Shown here one piece after another: positions 7,694 to 18,081 of a DNA stretch of 64,000 bases. Within the stretch, counting starts at the first letter, position 1. Each line of letters opens with the position of its first letter. The notes below the pieces were generated by a model. It saw only the letters and a list, made by a program, of their open reading frames with translations. It was not told the origin of the DNA and made no database searches. The stretch comes from Rhizobiales bacterium SYSU XM002 (GTDB lineage: Bacteria; Pseudomonadota; Alphaproteobacteria; Rhizobiales; Beijerinckiaceae), in the NCBI GenBank assembly GCA_009846685.1, contig VWVY01000006.1:1-64000 (forward strand). The letters run 5' to 3'. The position numbers and the translations under genes were made by a program.

Positions 7694-8791
7694 ATGGGTT
7701 TCAAATGCGGTATTGTCGGGCTGCCGAACGTCGGCAAATCGACCCTCTTCAACGCGCTGACCCAGACCGCCGCCGCACAGGCCGCGAACTACCCTTTCTG
7801 TACGATCGAGCCGAACGTCGGCGATGTCGCGGTGCCGGACAGCCGCCTCGATGCGCTCTCCGCAATCGCTGGCTCGAAAGAGATCATCCCCACCCGCCTC
7901 ACGTTTGTTGATATTGCCGGTCTTGTGCGTGGTGCCTCGAAGGGCGAAGGACTCGGCAACCAGTTTCTCGCCAACATCCGCGAATGCGATGCCATCGCCC
8001 ATGTCGTGCGGTGCTACGAGGACCCGGACATCACTCATGTCGAGGGCAAGATTGATCCTGTGGCGGATATCGAGACCATCGAGACCGAGTTGATGCTCGC
8101 CGACCTTGAGAGCCTCGAAAAGCGCATCATCCCGATCGAGAAGAAGGCCAAGGGACAGGACAAGGAAGCGAAGGAACTCTTCGACCTGATGAGCCGCGCC
8201 CTCGTGCTGCTCCGCGACGGCAAGCCTGCACGCCTTGTCGAGTTGAAGAGCGGCGAGCGGCGCGCTTTCGAGATGCTGGGGCTGCTGACATCGAAGCCCG
8301 TGCTCTATGTCTGCAACGTCGAGGAAGGCGCTGCAGACAAGGGTAATGCCTTCTCCGAGAAGGTTTTCGCCCGCGCGAAAGAGGAAGGCGCGCGCGCTGT
8401 CGTCGTATCGGCCAAGATCGAGAGCGAGATCGCTGTGCTCTCGATTGAGGAGCAGAAGGAATATCTCGAAGCCATCGGGCTTTCGGAGCCGGGCCTAAAC
8501 CGCGTCATCCGTGAGGGCTATGCGCTGCTCGGCCTCATCACCTATTTCACCGTCGGCCCGAAGGAAGCCCGCGCCTGGACGATCGAGACCGGTACGAAGG
8601 CCCCAGCCGCCGCTGGGGTGATCCACACGGATTTCGAGAAGGGCTTCATCCGCGCCGAAACGATTGCCTATGCTGATTACGTCGCCAACAAGGGCGAGGC
8701 GGGCGCGCGCGAAGCAGGAAAATTCCGCCTCGAAGGCAAGGAGTATGTCGTCGCGGATGGCGACGTGCTGCATTTCCGCTTTGCAAACTGA
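7694..8791 (+). CDS. ychF: Redox-regulated ribosome-binding ATPase YchF
   Basis: 365 aa, normal length. The P-loop [15 protein letters not shown] is at residues 8-22 and switch II reads [20 protein letters not shown]; the C-terminal TGS domain includes [20 protein letters not shown]. It is an Obg-family ATPase associated with ribosomes and stress responses. It completes the rplY-pth-ychF block. Confidence 0.97.
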   Translation: MGFKCGIVGLPNVGKSTLFNALTQTAAAQAANYPFCTIEPNVGDVAVPDSRLDALSAIAGSKEIIPTRLTFVDIAGLVRGASKGEGLGNQFLANIRECDAIAHVVRCYEDPDITHVEGKIDPVADIETIETELMLADLESLEKRIIPIEKKAKGQDKEAKELFDLMSRALVLLRDGKPARLVELKSGERRAFEMLGLLTSKPVLYVCNVEEGAADKGNAFSEKVFARAKEEGARAVVVSAKIESEIAVLSIEEQKEYLEAIGLSEPGLNRVIREGYALLGLITYFTVGPKEARAWTIETGTKAPAAAGVIHTDFEKGFIRAETIAYADYVANKGEAGAREAGKFRLEGKEYVVADGDVLHFRFAN

Positions 8792-8866
8792 ACCGGCAGA
8801 TTTCAGGCTTTTTCGTTAACAAATTAGACCTTAGTATTAGATCATTCTCGAACACGGGAGGATCTG

Positions 8867-9076
8867 ATGCCGGAACTCGCAAACCAGATGCGCACGGTGT
8901 ACTACCGCGCCCTGCTCGTCCTCCTCTTTCCGTTCGTCTTCGCCGCGACCTATATCGAACAGATCGCGCCGGAGTGGTTCAGCGGGTTCATGACGGGCTT
9001 CAAATTCTCGCTGATCTTCTCGGCGGCGTCTTCGGTAATCCTATTGGCCTATATCAATCTCTTCGCAATGGCCTGA
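8867..9076 (+). CDS. Small two-span membrane protein
   Basis: 69 aa with two hydrophobic segments (ALLVLLFPFVFAATYI and FSLIFSAASSVILLAYI). GGAGG lies just upstream of the ATG. I do not recognise a family. It precedes the MaoC gene by 95 bp on the same strand; the link is unclear. Confidence 0.6.
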   Translation: MPELANQMRTVYYRALLVLLFPFVFAATYIEQIAPEWFSGFMTGFKFSLIFSAASSVILLAYINLFAMA

Positions 9077-9171
9077 GACACTACCCACCGACGGCTTGCG
9101 TCCGGCGCATCCATCGCGCATGGTGCAGTGCGAAAGCCTCCTTGGCTGTGTCCGCATTGCAGTGATTTTCC

Positions 9172-10161
9172 ATGCTTTTCTTTGAAGATTTCATCGTAGG
9201 ACGCACGGTGCCCTATGGCGTCTTGACGATCGACGAAGCCGAAATGCTGGCCTTCGCCCGCGAATTCGATCCGCAACCCATGCACCTCGACGGCGCCTCC
9301 GAACAGGCGCGAATGATGGGCGGCTTGCTGGCCTCGGGCTGGTTCACGGTATCGGCCAACATGCGCCTGATGGTCGATAGTTTCCTCGCCCGATCTTCGA
9401 GCATGGCCGGCCCAGGCGTGTCGAGCGTGCGCTGGGCGAAGCCCATTCGTGCCGGAGACATGCTCGACGGCGCCTTCACGGTCCTGGACCGCAAGGCCTC
9501 ACGCACCAAGCCGGACCGCGGTTTCGTTCGTTTTCTGCTGACCTTGCGCAACCGGGACAGAGAACTGGTTTTCGAACAGGACTGTCTGGTGATGTTCGGC
9601 CTGCGCGAACCCGGCACGCCGCAGGCGGTGGCTTCCGAAATCGTCCGCCCTCGCCAGGACGACCTATCGCGGGCACCGACACGCGAATTTCTCGGCCCCA
9701 TCGAAGAAATCGCGGCAGGCGATATCGTCTGCTGGGGCGACCATACCTTTACCGAAGAGGCGATCATCCGTTTCGGCACACGCTTCGATCCGCAAGCCTA
9801 TCACATCAGCCGCGCAGCTGGCGAAGCAAGCCATTTCGGCGGGCTCGTGGCCTCAGGCTGGCATTCCGCCTCTGCCTGGCTCCGCACCGTCATTGACCAC
9901 TGGAACGCCATCGGCGCGGCGACGCAGCTGCCAGCGCGCGGCCCAGGCTTCGGACTGAAGGACATCGTCTGGTTCAAGCCAGTCTATGCCAATGATACCC
10001 TGACCTATTATTCGAAGGTTCTCGACGCGCGCCCGAGCGCCAGCAAACCCGGCTGGGGCATCCTCACCCAGCGCAATTACGGTTACAATCAGCGTGGCGA
10101 CCTCGTTCTCGCCTTCACCGGCGCCTCGCTCTGGGGCGCCCGCACGGAAGTACCGGCATGA
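9172..10161 (+). CDS. Two-domain MaoC-family acyl dehydratase
   Basis: 329 aa with two MaoC/hot-dog domains in tandem. Each carries a version of the hydratase motif: F-D-P-Q-P-M-H-L-D near residue 37, and F-D-P-Q-A-Y-H-I-S near residue 210, each followed by the S/A-rich part GGLLASGWF or GGLVASGWH. The usual motif is D-x-N-P-x-H; here Gln replaces Asn in both domains, so the enoyl-CoA hydratase role is likely but not certain. It overlaps the nucleosidase gene by ATGA at 10158-10161. Confidence 0.8.
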   Translation: MLFFEDFIVGRTVPYGVLTIDEAEMLAFAREFDPQPMHLDGASEQARMMGGLLASGWFTVSANMRLMVDSFLARSSSMAGPGVSSVRWAKPIRAGDMLDGAFTVLDRKASRTKPDRGFVRFLLTLRNRDRELVFEQDCLVMFGLREPGTPQAVASEIVRPRQDDLSRAPTREFLGPIEEIAAGDIVCWGDHTFTEEAIIRFGTRFDPQAYHISRAAGEASHFGGLVASGWHSASAWLRTVIDHWNAIGAATQLPARGPGFGLKDIVWFKPVYANDTLTYYSKVLDARPSASKPGWGILTQRNYGYNQRGDLVLAFTGASLWGARTEVPA

Positions 10162-10802
10162 CCCGGCCGCAACGCGCGCGACCACCCCTGCTGCGGAAGG
10201 GCCCGCATAGTTTTCTCGTCGTGATGGCAACGGAAGCCGAATACGGCCCTGCGCTGCGCGCGCGCATTGCCCCCGTTATCACCGGCGTCGGCCCTGTCGA
10301 GGCCGCCATCGGTACGGCACGGGCGCTTGAAGCCTGTCTCGACCTTGGAGCTTTGCCCGATTACGTGCTTTCGCTCGGCTCCGCCGGTTCCGCAAAGCTG
10401 GAGCAAGGAAAGGTCTATCAAGTCGCCTCCGTCTCCTATCGCGACATGGATGCATCGCCGCTCGGCTTCACCAAGGGCGTGACGCCGTTTCTCGATCACC
10501 CCGTGGAGATACCCCTCCCCGTGCGGCTGGCCGGCATCAACCCTGCCCGGCTCTCGACTGGCGCCAACATCGTCTCCGGGCAGGCCTATGCTGCTATCGA
10601 CGCGGATATGGTGGATATGGAGACCTTCGCGCTTCTACGCGCCTGCCAGCATTTCGAGGTGCCGTTGATCGGCCTGCGCGGAATCTCGGACGGCGCACGC
10701 GAACTGCATCATTACGATGACTGGACCGAACTGCTCGGCCATCTCGACGCGGAACTGGCAGCGATCATCGATCGCCTGGCGGAGATCATGCCGCACGATT
10801 GA
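10158..10802 (+). CDS. 5'-methylthioadenosine/S-adenosylhomocysteine nucleosidase
   Basis: 214 aa, nucleoside phosphorylase fold. The three catalytic positions of MTA/SAH nucleosidase are visible: the N-terminal Glu (MATEAEYGPAL), the Glu in VDMETFA and the Asp in RGISDGA. The region YVLSLGSAGSAKLEQGKVYQ matches the family's GSAG loop. It would cleave MTA and SAH to adenine and thioribose derivatives. Adenine salvage is served by apt, which converges on this gene with only 9 bp between them. Confidence 0.85.
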   Translation: MTRPQRARPPLLRKGPHSFLVVMATEAEYGPALRARIAPVITGVGPVEAAIGTARALEACLDLGALPDYVLSLGSAGSAKLEQGKVYQVASVSYRDMDASPLGFTKGVTPFLDHPVEIPLPVRLAGINPARLSTGANIVSGQAYAAIDADMVDMETFALLRACQHFEVPLIGLRGISDGARELHHYDDWTELLGHLDAELAAIIDRLAEIMPHD

Positions 10803-10811
10803 CGTGAGGCA

Positions 10812-11342
10812 TCAGTGTCCCGGAAACCCCACGAGCGTGCGCACTGGCACGCCCAAGGCCTCGATCTTCCGCGCACCGCCGAGATCCGGAAGGTCGATCA
10901 CGAAACAGGCGGCGACGACCTCCGCGCCGAGCTTCTGGAGCAGTTGCACCGCCGCCGTCGCGGTGCCGCCGGTTGCGATGAGATCGTCGACGAGGATGAC
11001 CTCCTCGCCCCGTGTGACGGCATCGACATGCATTTCCATCTCGTCGGTGCCGTATTCGAGTGCATAGGAAATCGAGACGGTCTGATGCGGCAGCTTGCCC
11101 TTCTTGCGGATCGGCACGAAGCCGCAGGAAAGCTGATGCGCGATCGCCCCACCAAGAATGAAACCGCGCGCCTCGATACCCGCGACTTTCTCGATCCTGC
11201 TTCCCGCATAGGGCTGGACTAGCTCGTCAACGGCCCGACGGAAGGCGCGCGGATTGCCGAGCAGTGTCGAGATATCGCGGAATTCGATCCCCGGCTTCGG
11301 ATAGTCGGAAATCGTGCGGATGGCGCTGCGAAGATCGTTCAT
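10812..11342 (-). CDS. apt: Adenine phosphoribosyltransferase
   Basis: 176 aa. It makes AMP from adenine and PRPP. Family landmarks: N-terminal [41 protein letters not shown], and the PRPP loop [14 protein letters not shown]. It sits 80 bp downstream of the petC terminator on the same strand and converges with the MTA nucleosidase gene that may supply adenine. Confidence 0.96.
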   Translation of the reverse strand: MNDLRSAIRTISDYPKPGIEFRDISTLLGNPRAFRRAVDELVQPYAGSRIEKVAGIEARGFILGGAIAHQLSCGFVPIRKKGKLPHQTVSISYALEYGTDEMEMHVDAVTRGEEVILVDDLIATGGTATAAVQLLQKLGAEVVAACFVIDLPDLGGARKIEALGVPVRTLVGFPGH

Positions 11343-11424
11343 GAAAGTTCTGTTCCCGGATCGCGGTTCAGCGACCCAATTCAGCAGGTTGCCGTCCTTA
11401 CCTCAAGTCATTCCGCCGGCCATG

Positions 11425-11445
11425 AAAAAGGGGCCTCGCGGCCCC
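11425..11445 (-). terminator. Rho-independent terminator ending petABC
   Basis: On the minus strand GGGGCC-GCGA-GGCCCC is followed by TTTTT, 25 bp beyond the petC stop. It separates the bc1 operon from apt. Confidence 0.85.
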
Positions 11446-11469
11446 TCGATCAAGTGTTGGCGAACCGGC

Positions 11470-12345
11470 TCAGTGCGCGTCGCCGAGGCGAGCCCAGATG
11501 CGCTTCTTGGTGAAGTAGAGCAGCCCGGCGAGAACGATCAGCCACAGGATGACCTTCGCGCCCGTCTGCTTGCGTTCTTCCATCTTCGGTTCGGCAGCCC
11601 ACATCAGGAAGGCCGCGACATCCTTCGCAACCTGCTCGCGCGTCACGGGCGTGCCGTCGGTGTAGAAGTTCGCGTCCTGCGCCTTACCGGCATCATCGAA
11701 CAGGGCGACGAGCGGATTGGCCATCGCGATCTTGTTGCCGGGGAAATAGCGGTTCCAGTGCAGCCCGTCCTCGATCTTCTCACCGTGGGGCGGCGCACCG
11801 TATCCGGTAAGGATGCCGGTAATGTAATCGACACCCTGTTCCTGATACTGGGTGACGATATCGATCAGCCACATCGGGAAACCGCGCTCGTAGGTTCGGG
11901 CCTTCGCGATCACCGAAAAGTCCGGCGGAACGGCGCCGTTGTTGGCCGCCTTGGCGGCCTCGTCATTGGCGAAGGGCTTCGGGAACCGGTCTGCCGGGCG
12001 GCCGGGACGCTCGAACATCTCGCCGCTCTCGTTCGGACCGTCCTTGACCTTGTATTCCTTGGCGAGGGTCTTGACCTGGCCTTCGGTGAAGCCTGGACCG
12101 CCGGGCTGGTAAAGGTTACGGAACGAGAGCTTCTCGAGGCCGTGGCACGCAGCGCAGACTTCCTTGTAAACCTTGAAGCCACGCTGGAGCTGAGCGCGAT
12201 CGAAGGTGCCGAACGGGCCGGAAAAGCTCCACTTCTGCGCCGGCGGGTGTTCGGTACCGCCGGACGCGAGAGCCGGGGTTCCGATGAAGGCCAGGCTCGC
12301 GACAGCAAGAGCGGCCATCAGGGGACGGGACGACTTGATCATCAT
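11470..12345 (-). CDS. petC: Cytochrome c1 of the bc1 complex
   Basis: 291 aa. A signal peptide (residues 1-27) is followed by the haem-binding CAACH at 64-68 and an axial-Met region (GNKIAMANPL). A C-terminal membrane anchor (KVILWLIVLAGLLYFTKKRIW, residues about 265-285) tethers it to the inner membrane. It passes electrons from the Rieske protein to soluble or membrane cytochrome c. Third gene of petABC, 24 bp after petB. It is a separate c1 gene, not a b/c1 fusion as in Bradyrhizobium. Confidence 0.96.
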   Translation of the reverse strand: MMIKSSRPLMAALAVASLAFIGTPALASGGTEHPPAQKWSFSGPFGTFDRAQLQRGFKVYKEVCAACHGLEKLSFRNLYQPGGPGFTEGQVKTLAKEYKVKDGPNESGEMFERPGRPADRFPKPFANDEAAKAANNGAVPPDFSVIAKARTYERGFPMWLIDIVTQYQEQGVDYITGILTGYGAPPHGEKIEDGLHWNRYFPGNKIAMANPLVALFDDAGKAQDANFYTDGTPVTREQVAKDVAAFLMWAAEPKMEERKQTGAKVILWLIVLAGLLYFTKKRIWARLGDAH

Positions 12346-12369
12346 GCTATTCCTTCTTCCCGTCTCAAC

Positions 12370-13638
12370 TTACTTCTTGCTCTCGCCGAGCACAGCGTCG
12401 GCAATCGAAGCTGGCACCGCCTTCGGCTTCTCGAACAGGCCGAGCAGCGGCAGGACCACGAAGAAGTAGGCGAAGTACATCGCGGTCAGAATCTGCGCGA
12501 AGCCGACCATGTCGAGCACCGTGCGACCGCCGAGGCTGAGCACAACCTTGTCGGTCGGCTGCGAGCCGGTGTAGCCGAGCAGCACCGAGACCACGACGAA
12601 GATCCAGAAGAATATCTTGAAGGTCGGACGATAGCGACCGGACTTGATCTTGGAGGTATCGAGCCACGGCAGGAAGGCCAGCACCGCGATCGAGGCGAAC
12701 ATCGCGACGACGCCGCCGAGCTTGTCAGGGATAGCACGCAGGATGCCGTAGAACGGCAGGAAGTACCATTCCGGGACGATGTGCGCTGGGGTCTTCAGCG
12801 GATCGGCGTGGATGTAGTTGTCGGCATGGCCAAGGAAGTTCGGGTGGTAGAACACGAACCACGCGAAGAGGATCATGAAGCAGACCATCGCGAAGAGGTC
12901 CTTCACGGTCGCGAACGGCGTGAAGGGGATCGTATCCTTCGCATAGTTCTTCACCTCGACGCCGGCCGGGTTATTCTGCCCGACATGGTGCAGCGCCCAG
13001 ACGTGCAGGATCACCACGCCGAAGATCATGAACGGCAGGAGATAATGCAGCGAGAAGAAGCGGTTGAGCGTCGGGTTATCGACCGAATAGCCGCCCCACA
13101 GCCAGGTCACGATCGGATCGCCGATCACCGGAATGGCCGAGAACAGGTTGGTGATGACAGTCGCGCCCCAGAAAGACATCTGGCCCCAGGGGAGCACGTA
13201 GCCCATGAAAGCGGTCGCCATCATCAGGAGGAAGATCACGACGCCGAGGATCCAGAGCACCTCACGCGGGGCCTTGTAGGAGCCATAGTACATGCCGCGG
13301 AAGATGTGGATATAAACCGCGATGAAGAACATCGAGGCGCCGTTCGCGTGCGCATAGCGCATCAACCAGCCGTAGTTCACATCGCGCATGATGTGCTCGA
13401 CGGAGCTGAAGGCGAAATCGACATGCGGCGTGTAGTGCATCACAAGCACCACGCCGGTCACGATCTGCGCGACCAGCATGAACATCAGGATGCCGCCGAA
13501 GGTCCACCAGTAATTCAGGTTGCGCGGCACCGGGTAGGACACCGCCGAGTCATGAGTCAGGCGGATGATCGGCAGGCGCGCATCGAGCCAGCGCTCGATC
13601 CCCGTCTTCGGCACATAAGTGGAATGATGCTCAGACAT
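12370..13638 (-). CDS. petB: Cytochrome b of the bc1 complex
   Basis: 422 aa with eight or so membrane spans. It carries the quinol sites: the conserved [20 protein letters not shown] (cd-helix/Qo region) and PEW (in [12 protein letters not shown]), plus paired His residues of the b haems. The C-terminus extends past the last helix with a charged tail ([20 protein letters not shown]). It is the only integral subunit that binds both b haems. Confidence 0.97.
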   Translation of the reverse strand: MSEHHSTYVPKTGIERWLDARLPIIRLTHDSAVSYPVPRNLNYWWTFGGILMFMLVAQIVTGVVLVMHYTPHVDFAFSSVEHIMRDVNYGWLMRYAHANGASMFFIAVYIHIFRGMYYGSYKAPREVLWILGVVIFLLMMATAFMGYVLPWGQMSFWGATVITNLFSAIPVIGDPIVTWLWGGYSVDNPTLNRFFSLHYLLPFMIFGVVILHVWALHHVGQNNPAGVEVKNYAKDTIPFTPFATVKDLFAMVCFMILFAWFVFYHPNFLGHADNYIHADPLKTPAHIVPEWYFLPFYGILRAIPDKLGGVVAMFASIAVLAFLPWLDTSKIKSGRYRPTFKIFFWIFVVVSVLLGYTGSQPTDKVVLSLGGRTVLDMVGFAQILTAMYFAYFFVVLPLLGLFEKPKAVPASIADAVLGESKK

Positions 13639-13660
13639 TCTCTTTTCTCACCTTGCTCGA

Positions 13661-14200
13661 TCAGCCGATCTTGATCTTCGTCGCCGACTGGAAAGCATAG
13701 TCGGGAATGAAGAGGTTCTTCGGCGCCGGGCCCTTCCGGATGCGGCCGGCACTGTCGTAATGCGAGCCGTGGCACGGGCAATACCAGCCGTTGTAATCGC
13801 CGGCGAACCCGGTCGGCACGCAGCCGAGGTGCGTGCAGTTGCCGTAAACGACGATCCACTGCTCCTGAGCCTTGCCTTCGAAGGCCTTGACGCGCTTCGC
13901 ATCGGGTTCCGGATCGATCTTGATTTCCGGATCGTCCTTCTTCGCGGCCTCGATTTCGGCCTTGGTGCGATGGCGGACGAAAATCGGCTTGCCGCGCCAT
14001 TTCAGCGTGATTGCCTTGCCCTCGCCGATCGGCGCGAGATCGACCTCGACCGGCGCGCCGGCGGCGATCGTCGAGGCATCCGGCAGCATCTGGGAGATCA
14101 ACGGCCAGACGGCGGCAGCGCCCGCAACGGCACCGGCGGCCCCGGTCGCCAGGAACAGGAAATCACGGCGGTTCGGTTCGCTCATCGAATGATCAGCCAC
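13661..14200 (-). CDS. petA: Rieske iron-sulfur subunit of the bc1 complex
   Basis: 179 aa from a GTG at 14200 (an ATG at 14185 is an alternative). An N-terminal Tat-like anchor ([18 protein letters not shown]) is kept uncleaved in this family. The [2Fe-2S] ligands are C122, H124, C141 and H144, with a C127-C143 disulfide, in the motifs CTHLGC and CPCHGS. First gene of the operon; the 263 bp upstream, shared with divergent trmL, should hold its promoter. Confidence 0.97.
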   Translation of the reverse strand: MADHSMSEPNRRDFLFLATGAAGAVAGAAAVWPLISQMLPDASTIAAGAPVEVDLAPIGEGKAITLKWRGKPIFVRHRTKAEIEAAKKDDPEIKIDPEPDAKRVKAFEGKAQEQWIVVYGNCTHLGCVPTGFAGDYNGWYCPCHGSHYDSAGRIRKGPAPKNLFIPDYAFQSATKIKIG

Positions 14201-14463
14201 TTGTCTCTATCCTTCCACAACGTGCGCGGCTCCCGGCCATGCACCTTCGATGGCCCCAAGGGGTCGACGATCAGCCGTCCATATCCGAATTGCCGCAATT
14301 TCGCCATGCCAAAAAAGGCTGGAAACCGCCGCGCCGGCCGGACCCAAATGACGGCACCACCAGCGAAACAGATCGGAATCTGGAACGATCCTGAATTGCA
14401 TGGCTCAATGGCACCGTCAGCACCGCTTGTCCATCCCCCTCGGAGCCGTTAGACCCCTCAACG

Positions 14464-14982
14464 ATGGTCGATCAATCGGAAAATTTGGCAGGCGCTGCAA
14501 AACTGCGACTCGCGCTTTATGAGCCGGATATTCCACAGAATACCGGCACGCTGATGCGGCTAGCCGCCTGCCTCGGCATTCCACTCGATCTGATCGAACC
14601 TGCGGGCTTCGATGCCAGCGATCGCAACCTGAAGCGTTCGGCGCTCGACTACCTGCACGCGCTTAGCCTTCGGCGGCACCTGTCGTTCGCGCATTTCGAT
14701 GCCTGGCGACGACAAGAGGGGTCGCGGCTCGTGCTGGCGACGACGAAAGGTGCTGTCCGCCATACCGATTTCCGGTTTCTGCCCGGCGATACGCTCCTGC
14801 TCGGGCGGGAAAGCGCCGGGGTGCCGGATGCAATCCACAACCTCGCCGATGCGCGCATCACGATCCCGATCCGTCCCGGCCTGCGTTCGCTCAACATCGC
14901 CGTTGCAGGTGGGATTCTCGTGGCGGAAGCCTTGCGACAACTTGACGCATTTCCCCCGCTCGCGCCTTATCCGGCTCACTAA
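14464..14982 (+). CDS. trmL: tRNA (cytidine(34)-2'-O)-methyltransferase
   Basis: 172 aa, SPOUT (SpoU) fold. It 2'-O-methylates the wobble nucleotide of certain tRNA-Leu species using SAM. Landmarks: [20 protein letters not shown] at the N-terminus, the [12 protein letters not shown] region, and [20 protein letters not shown], which form the knot. Its stop codon overlaps the ribosome-binding sequence of hemF. Confidence 0.92.
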   Translation: MVDQSENLAGAAKLRLALYEPDIPQNTGTLMRLAACLGIPLDLIEPAGFDASDRNLKRSALDYLHALSLRRHLSFAHFDAWRRQEGSRLVLATTKGAVRHTDFRFLPGDTLLLGRESAGVPDAIHNLADARITIPIRPGLRSLNIAVAGGILVAEALRQLDAFPPLAPYPAH

Positions 14983-14992
14983 GGAGGCCACC

Positions 14993-15889
14993 ATGTCGCT
15001 GCTTGACGATCCCACCATCACCGAACGCCGCGAAAAAGCCCATGCGTGGTTCCTCGACCTGCAGTCGCGCATTATGGCCGCCTTCGAGGAAGCCGAGACC
15101 AGTGCGACAGGTCCGTTCTTCGACGAGGCGCGCGAGCCCGGCAAAGCCGAATTCAAGCCGTGGGCACGGACTAATCACGATGATTCTCCCGGTGGCGGCG
15201 GCCGCATGGGGATGATTCGCGGCCGCGTTTTCGAGAAGGCGGGCGTGCATGTCAGTCATGTCCACGGCCGGTTCGCGCCGGAATTCGCCGGGCAGATTCC
15301 CGGCGCGGCGGAAGATCCGCGATTTGCCGCCACGGGAATCTCGTTGATCGCGCATCCTTGGAACCCGAACGCGCCTACAGTCCATATGAACACGCGCTTC
15401 GTCGTCACCTCGCGCGCCTGGTTCGGCGGCGGAGCCGACTTGACTCCGGTTCTCGATCACCGCCGCACGCAGGAAGACGCCGATACACTCGCCTTTCATG
15501 CTGCGATGTGTGCGCCCTGCGAGGCTCATGGGCGCGACTACGCTCATTTCAAGAAATGGTGCGATGAATATTTCTTCCTGAAACACAGGAACGAACCGCG
15601 CGGTATCGGCGGCATCTTCTACGACTACATCGCTGGCGAAGACTGGAACGCCGATTTCGCCTTCACGAAATCGGTGGGGCAAGCGTTTCTCGACGCCTAT
15701 ATCCCCATTCTCAAGGGTAACATCGGCAAGAGCTGGACCGAAGCCGACCGGCACGAGCAGCAGGTGCGGCGCGGTCGCTACGTCGAGTTCAACCTGCTCT
15801 ACGATCGCGGCACGATTTTCGGGCTGAAGACCGGCGGCAACATCGAGAGCATCCTCTCGTCGATGCCGCCGAGCGTGCGCTGGCCCTAG
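14993..15889 (+). CDS. hemF: Oxygen-dependent coproporphyrinogen III oxidase
   Basis: 298 aa. It oxidatively decarboxylates coproporphyrinogen III to protoporphyrinogen IX in haem synthesis, using O2. Landmarks: [29 protein letters not shown]-like [18 protein letters not shown], and [16 protein letters not shown] start at 14993 because AAGGAGG lies six bases upstream; longer in-frame readings run into trmL. Its TAG stop shares CTAG (15886-15889) with the convergent cca stop. Confidence 0.96.
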   Translation: MSLLDDPTITERREKAHAWFLDLQSRIMAAFEEAETSATGPFFDEAREPGKAEFKPWARTNHDDSPGGGGRMGMIRGRVFEKAGVHVSHVHGRFAPEFAGQIPGAAEDPRFAATGISLIAHPWNPNAPTVHMNTRFVVTSRAWFGGGADLTPVLDHRRTQEDADTLAFHAAMCAPCEAHGRDYAHFKKWCDEYFFLKHRNEPRGIGGIFYDYIAGEDWNADFAFTKSVGQAFLDAYIPILKGNIGKSWTEADRHEQQVRRGRYVEFNLLYDRGTIFGLKTGGNIESILSSMPPSVRWP

Positions 15890-17097
15890 AGCACCGATTG
15901 CAGGATTGTCCGCTGCGCTTCAGCGTCGGCAGGACATCCGGCTTTCGCCCAGGCGGCCTTGGCGCGCGCCAGCGCTTCACCGATCGCCGGCCCGGCCGCA
16001 AGCCCCAACGCCAACACATCCCTGCCCGTGAGGTGGAAGATCGGCGGGTTCTCCACCTTTTCGAGCCCCGCCAGCACCGAAACGTCACCCGTGTCGCTGG
16101 CGATGCGGCGCAGGATTTCGCCCGCGACCTCCGGAAAGCGGTCTCCCAGCAGGAAGAAGTCACGCCGTCCCGAAGCGTCGAACGAGGCACGCCCCTCACA
16201 AAACCGCCGCAGAAGGCGATCCTCGGCATTCGTCAGGCGCAAGGCATCACGCAAGTGATCGACATCCGCTTCATTCCGAACAGCGAGTGCCGCGAGACGC
16301 CACAAGGCTCCGGCATCTCCAGTAGCGGCGAGCCGGGACCTTAGCCGCGCGACATCCGCCGAGACGCCGACAATATCCGAAATCAATCCCTCGGCCTCGG
16401 CAGCTTCAAGCACCGCAAGGACATGCGGCGCCATCAGGAGCAGCAGCATCTCCTGACGGATGCGCTCGCGCGACAGTTGCGCAAAACCGGACCGCAGCGA
16501 AACCACCGCCGTCAACCCGTCCGGATCAAGCTTCCCCTCGCCGTACCAAGCCGAGAAGCGCAGGAAGCGCAGGCCGCGGAGATGGTCTTCCCGCAGACGC
16601 TGATCGGGCGAACCGATGAACCGCACCCGTCGTGCCGCGAGGTCGGCAAGCCCGCCGAAGTAGTCCTGGAGAACGCCATCGCTGCCCATCGAGAAGGCGT
16701 TGATGGTAAAGTCGCGCCGCGCTGCGTCTCGCCGGAAATCGCGTCCGAAGCGCACCGTTGCGCGGCGCCCGTCCGTCTCGATATCCTCGCGCAGGGTCGT
16801 GATCTCGTAGACCTGCCCGTCACGCACAAGGCTGACAGTGCCATGCTCGATCCCGGTCGGGACGACATGCCAGCCACCGGCCTTGCCGATCCGAATCACA
16901 TCCTGCGGCAGCCACGTTGTGACGAAATCGATATCCTTGGCTTCAAGTCCAAGCAGTGCGTTGCGCAAGGCTCCGCCAACGACCCGTGTCTCCTCCCCCG
17001 GACAGGTCAGAAGCGCGAGGATATCCCGCACCGCCGGCGAACGGAGAATCGCCTGCGCGCGCAAGAGATCAGGGGCAGGATTGCCCGGCACAATCAC
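15886..17097 (-). CDS. cca: CCA tRNA nucleotidyltransferase
   Basis: 403 aa from a GTG that overlaps the previous gene's stop (GTGA, 17094-17097). A class II CCA-adding enzyme/polyA polymerase head: the nucleotidyltransferase motif [20 protein letters not shown] has the GG...R and D-x-D metal site, followed by [11 protein letters not shown] and [14 protein letters not shown] (tRNA-binding). It adds or repairs the 3' CCA tail. Extending the frame upstream to 17727 would run antisense-like through the two neighbouring genes, which is implausible. Confidence 0.92.
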   Translation of the reverse strand: MIVPGNPAPDLLRAQAILRSPAVRDILALLTCPGEETRVVGGALRNALLGLEAKDIDFVTTWLPQDVIRIGKAGGWHVVPTGIEHGTVSLVRDGQVYEITTLREDIETDGRRATVRFGRDFRRDAARRDFTINAFSMGSDGVLQDYFGGLADLAARRVRFIGSPDQRLREDHLRGLRFLRFSAWYGEGKLDPDGLTAVVSLRSGFAQLSRERIRQEMLLLLMAPHVLAVLEAAEAEGLISDIVGVSADVARLRSRLAATGDAGALWRLAALAVRNEADVDHLRDALRLTNAEDRLLRRFCEGRASFDASGRRDFFLLGDRFPEVAGEILRRIASDTGDVSVLAGLEKVENPPIFHLTGRDVLALGLAAGPAIGEALARAKAAWAKAGCPADAEAQRTILQSVL

Positions 17098-17357
17098 TCG
17101 ACCCGACCCGGAATGAGCTTGCCGTCCTTCACAACGGCCGGAACATAGCCACCCGTGCTCTGCCGATCGGTCAGCCCGACGAAAATCAGCGCCGCCGCAA
17201 CAAGAACCAGCCCGATCAACGCCTGAACCTGCAATGCCTTGCGGGTGAGAATCTGCTTTGCCGCGCGGGGATGGCGCTCCTGCCAGACAAGGACGGCCGC
17301 GTAGGCGATGAACGGCAGGAAGAAGAACCCGGAAAGCTCGAAAACAATGCGACCCAT
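17094..17357 (-). CDS. DUF6111-type small membrane protein
   Basis: 87 aa from the ATG at 17357 (a TTG at 17393 would add 12 residues). Two hydrophobic spans: ELSGFFFLPFIAYAAVLVW and ALIGLVLVAAALIFVGLT. I recognise the pattern as the DUF6111 family, which in Hyphomicrobiales sits between a Nudix CoA pyrophosphatase and cca exactly as here. Function unknown. Its last four bases overlap the cca start, so the two are translationally coupled. Confidence 0.7.
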   Translation of the reverse strand: MGRIVFELSGFFFLPFIAYAAVLVWQERHPRAAKQILTRKALQVQALIGLVLVAAALIFVGLTDRQSTGGYVPAVVKDGKLIPGRVE

Positions 17358-17389
17358 GTGTCTTGACCTTGTTTTGTTGGGCTCGCCTC

Positions 17390-18031
17390 TCAATAGCGCT
17401 CGGCGAAGGAACGGAGAATACCGGCGGTGACCCCCCAGATATAGGCCGCCTCGTGTTCGAGGACGTAGAAAACCCGTTCGCGCCCTTTCCAGAAGATCGT
17501 CGATTGCCGGTAGCGGGCGAGATCCATCGCATGTGCGAGAGACACCTCGAAAACGCGCGCGACCTCGTTCGGATCAGGCGAAAGGTTTGCCGCAGGATCG
17601 ACGAGCGCCACCACCGGCTGAACGCGGAACCCCGTGCCGGAGAAATAGGGCGGGAGGAAACCGAGCGGCCGCACGGCGCGGCGGGAAAGGCCGATTTCCT
17701 CCTCCGATTCGCGCAAGGCGGCGTCAAGCACGCTCTCGCCCGGCTCGACCCGCCCGCCGGGAAAGGCGACCTGCCCCGCGTGGGTCTTCAGGTGCGAGGC
17801 ACGCTCGGTCAGCATCACCCGAAGCCCATCCTCGCGCACGACAACCGGGTAAAGCACCGCCGCCGGCCGCGCGCTCGTAAGAAACGAAGGATCAATCGGA
17901 TGGCCCGCGATCACATGATCGCCATAGCGGCGCTCGTCTTCCGCCTCGCTCATCGGGCGATCGAGCAACACGCGACCAGCGCGCCGCGCGAAATCATCGG
18001 CGAGAGGTGAGAGAAGCGAGGAATCCGTCAT
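17390..18031 (-). CDS. CoA pyrophosphatase (Nudix)
   Basis: 213 aa from the ATG at 18031 (an in-frame TTG at 18052 is possible). The CoA-pyrophosphatase signature LTERASHLKTHAGQVAFPGG precedes a canonical Nudix box in GGRVEPGESVLDAALRES plus EEEIGL. It would hydrolyse CoA or oxidised CoA to 4'-phosphopantetheine and 3',5'-ADP. First gene of the Nudix-DUF6111-cca set. Confidence 0.88.
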   Translation of the reverse strand: MTDSSLLSPLADDFARRAGRVLLDRPMSEAEDERRYGDHVIAGHPIDPSFLTSARPAAVLYPVVVREDGLRVMLTERASHLKTHAGQVAFPGGRVEPGESVLDAALRESEEEIGLSRRAVRPLGFLPPYFSGTGFRVQPVVALVDPAANLSPDPNEVARVFEVSLAHAMDLARYRQSTIFWKGRERVFYVLEHEAAYIWGVTAGILRSFAERY

Positions 18032-18081
18032 CGTGATCGAGATATGGGGCAATCATCCGGGATTGAACAGGCCGAAAACGC

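Noticed and set aside
11314-13674. 786-aa open frame on the plus strand
   Set aside because: It is antisense to petC and petB, which have full motif support. Such long shadow frames are expected in GC-rich DNA.
15886-17727. 613-aa reading of the CCA transferase
   Set aside because: The extra 210 residues lie in another frame of the DUF6111 and Nudix genes. The GTG at 17097 overlapping the previous stop gives a normal-length enzyme.
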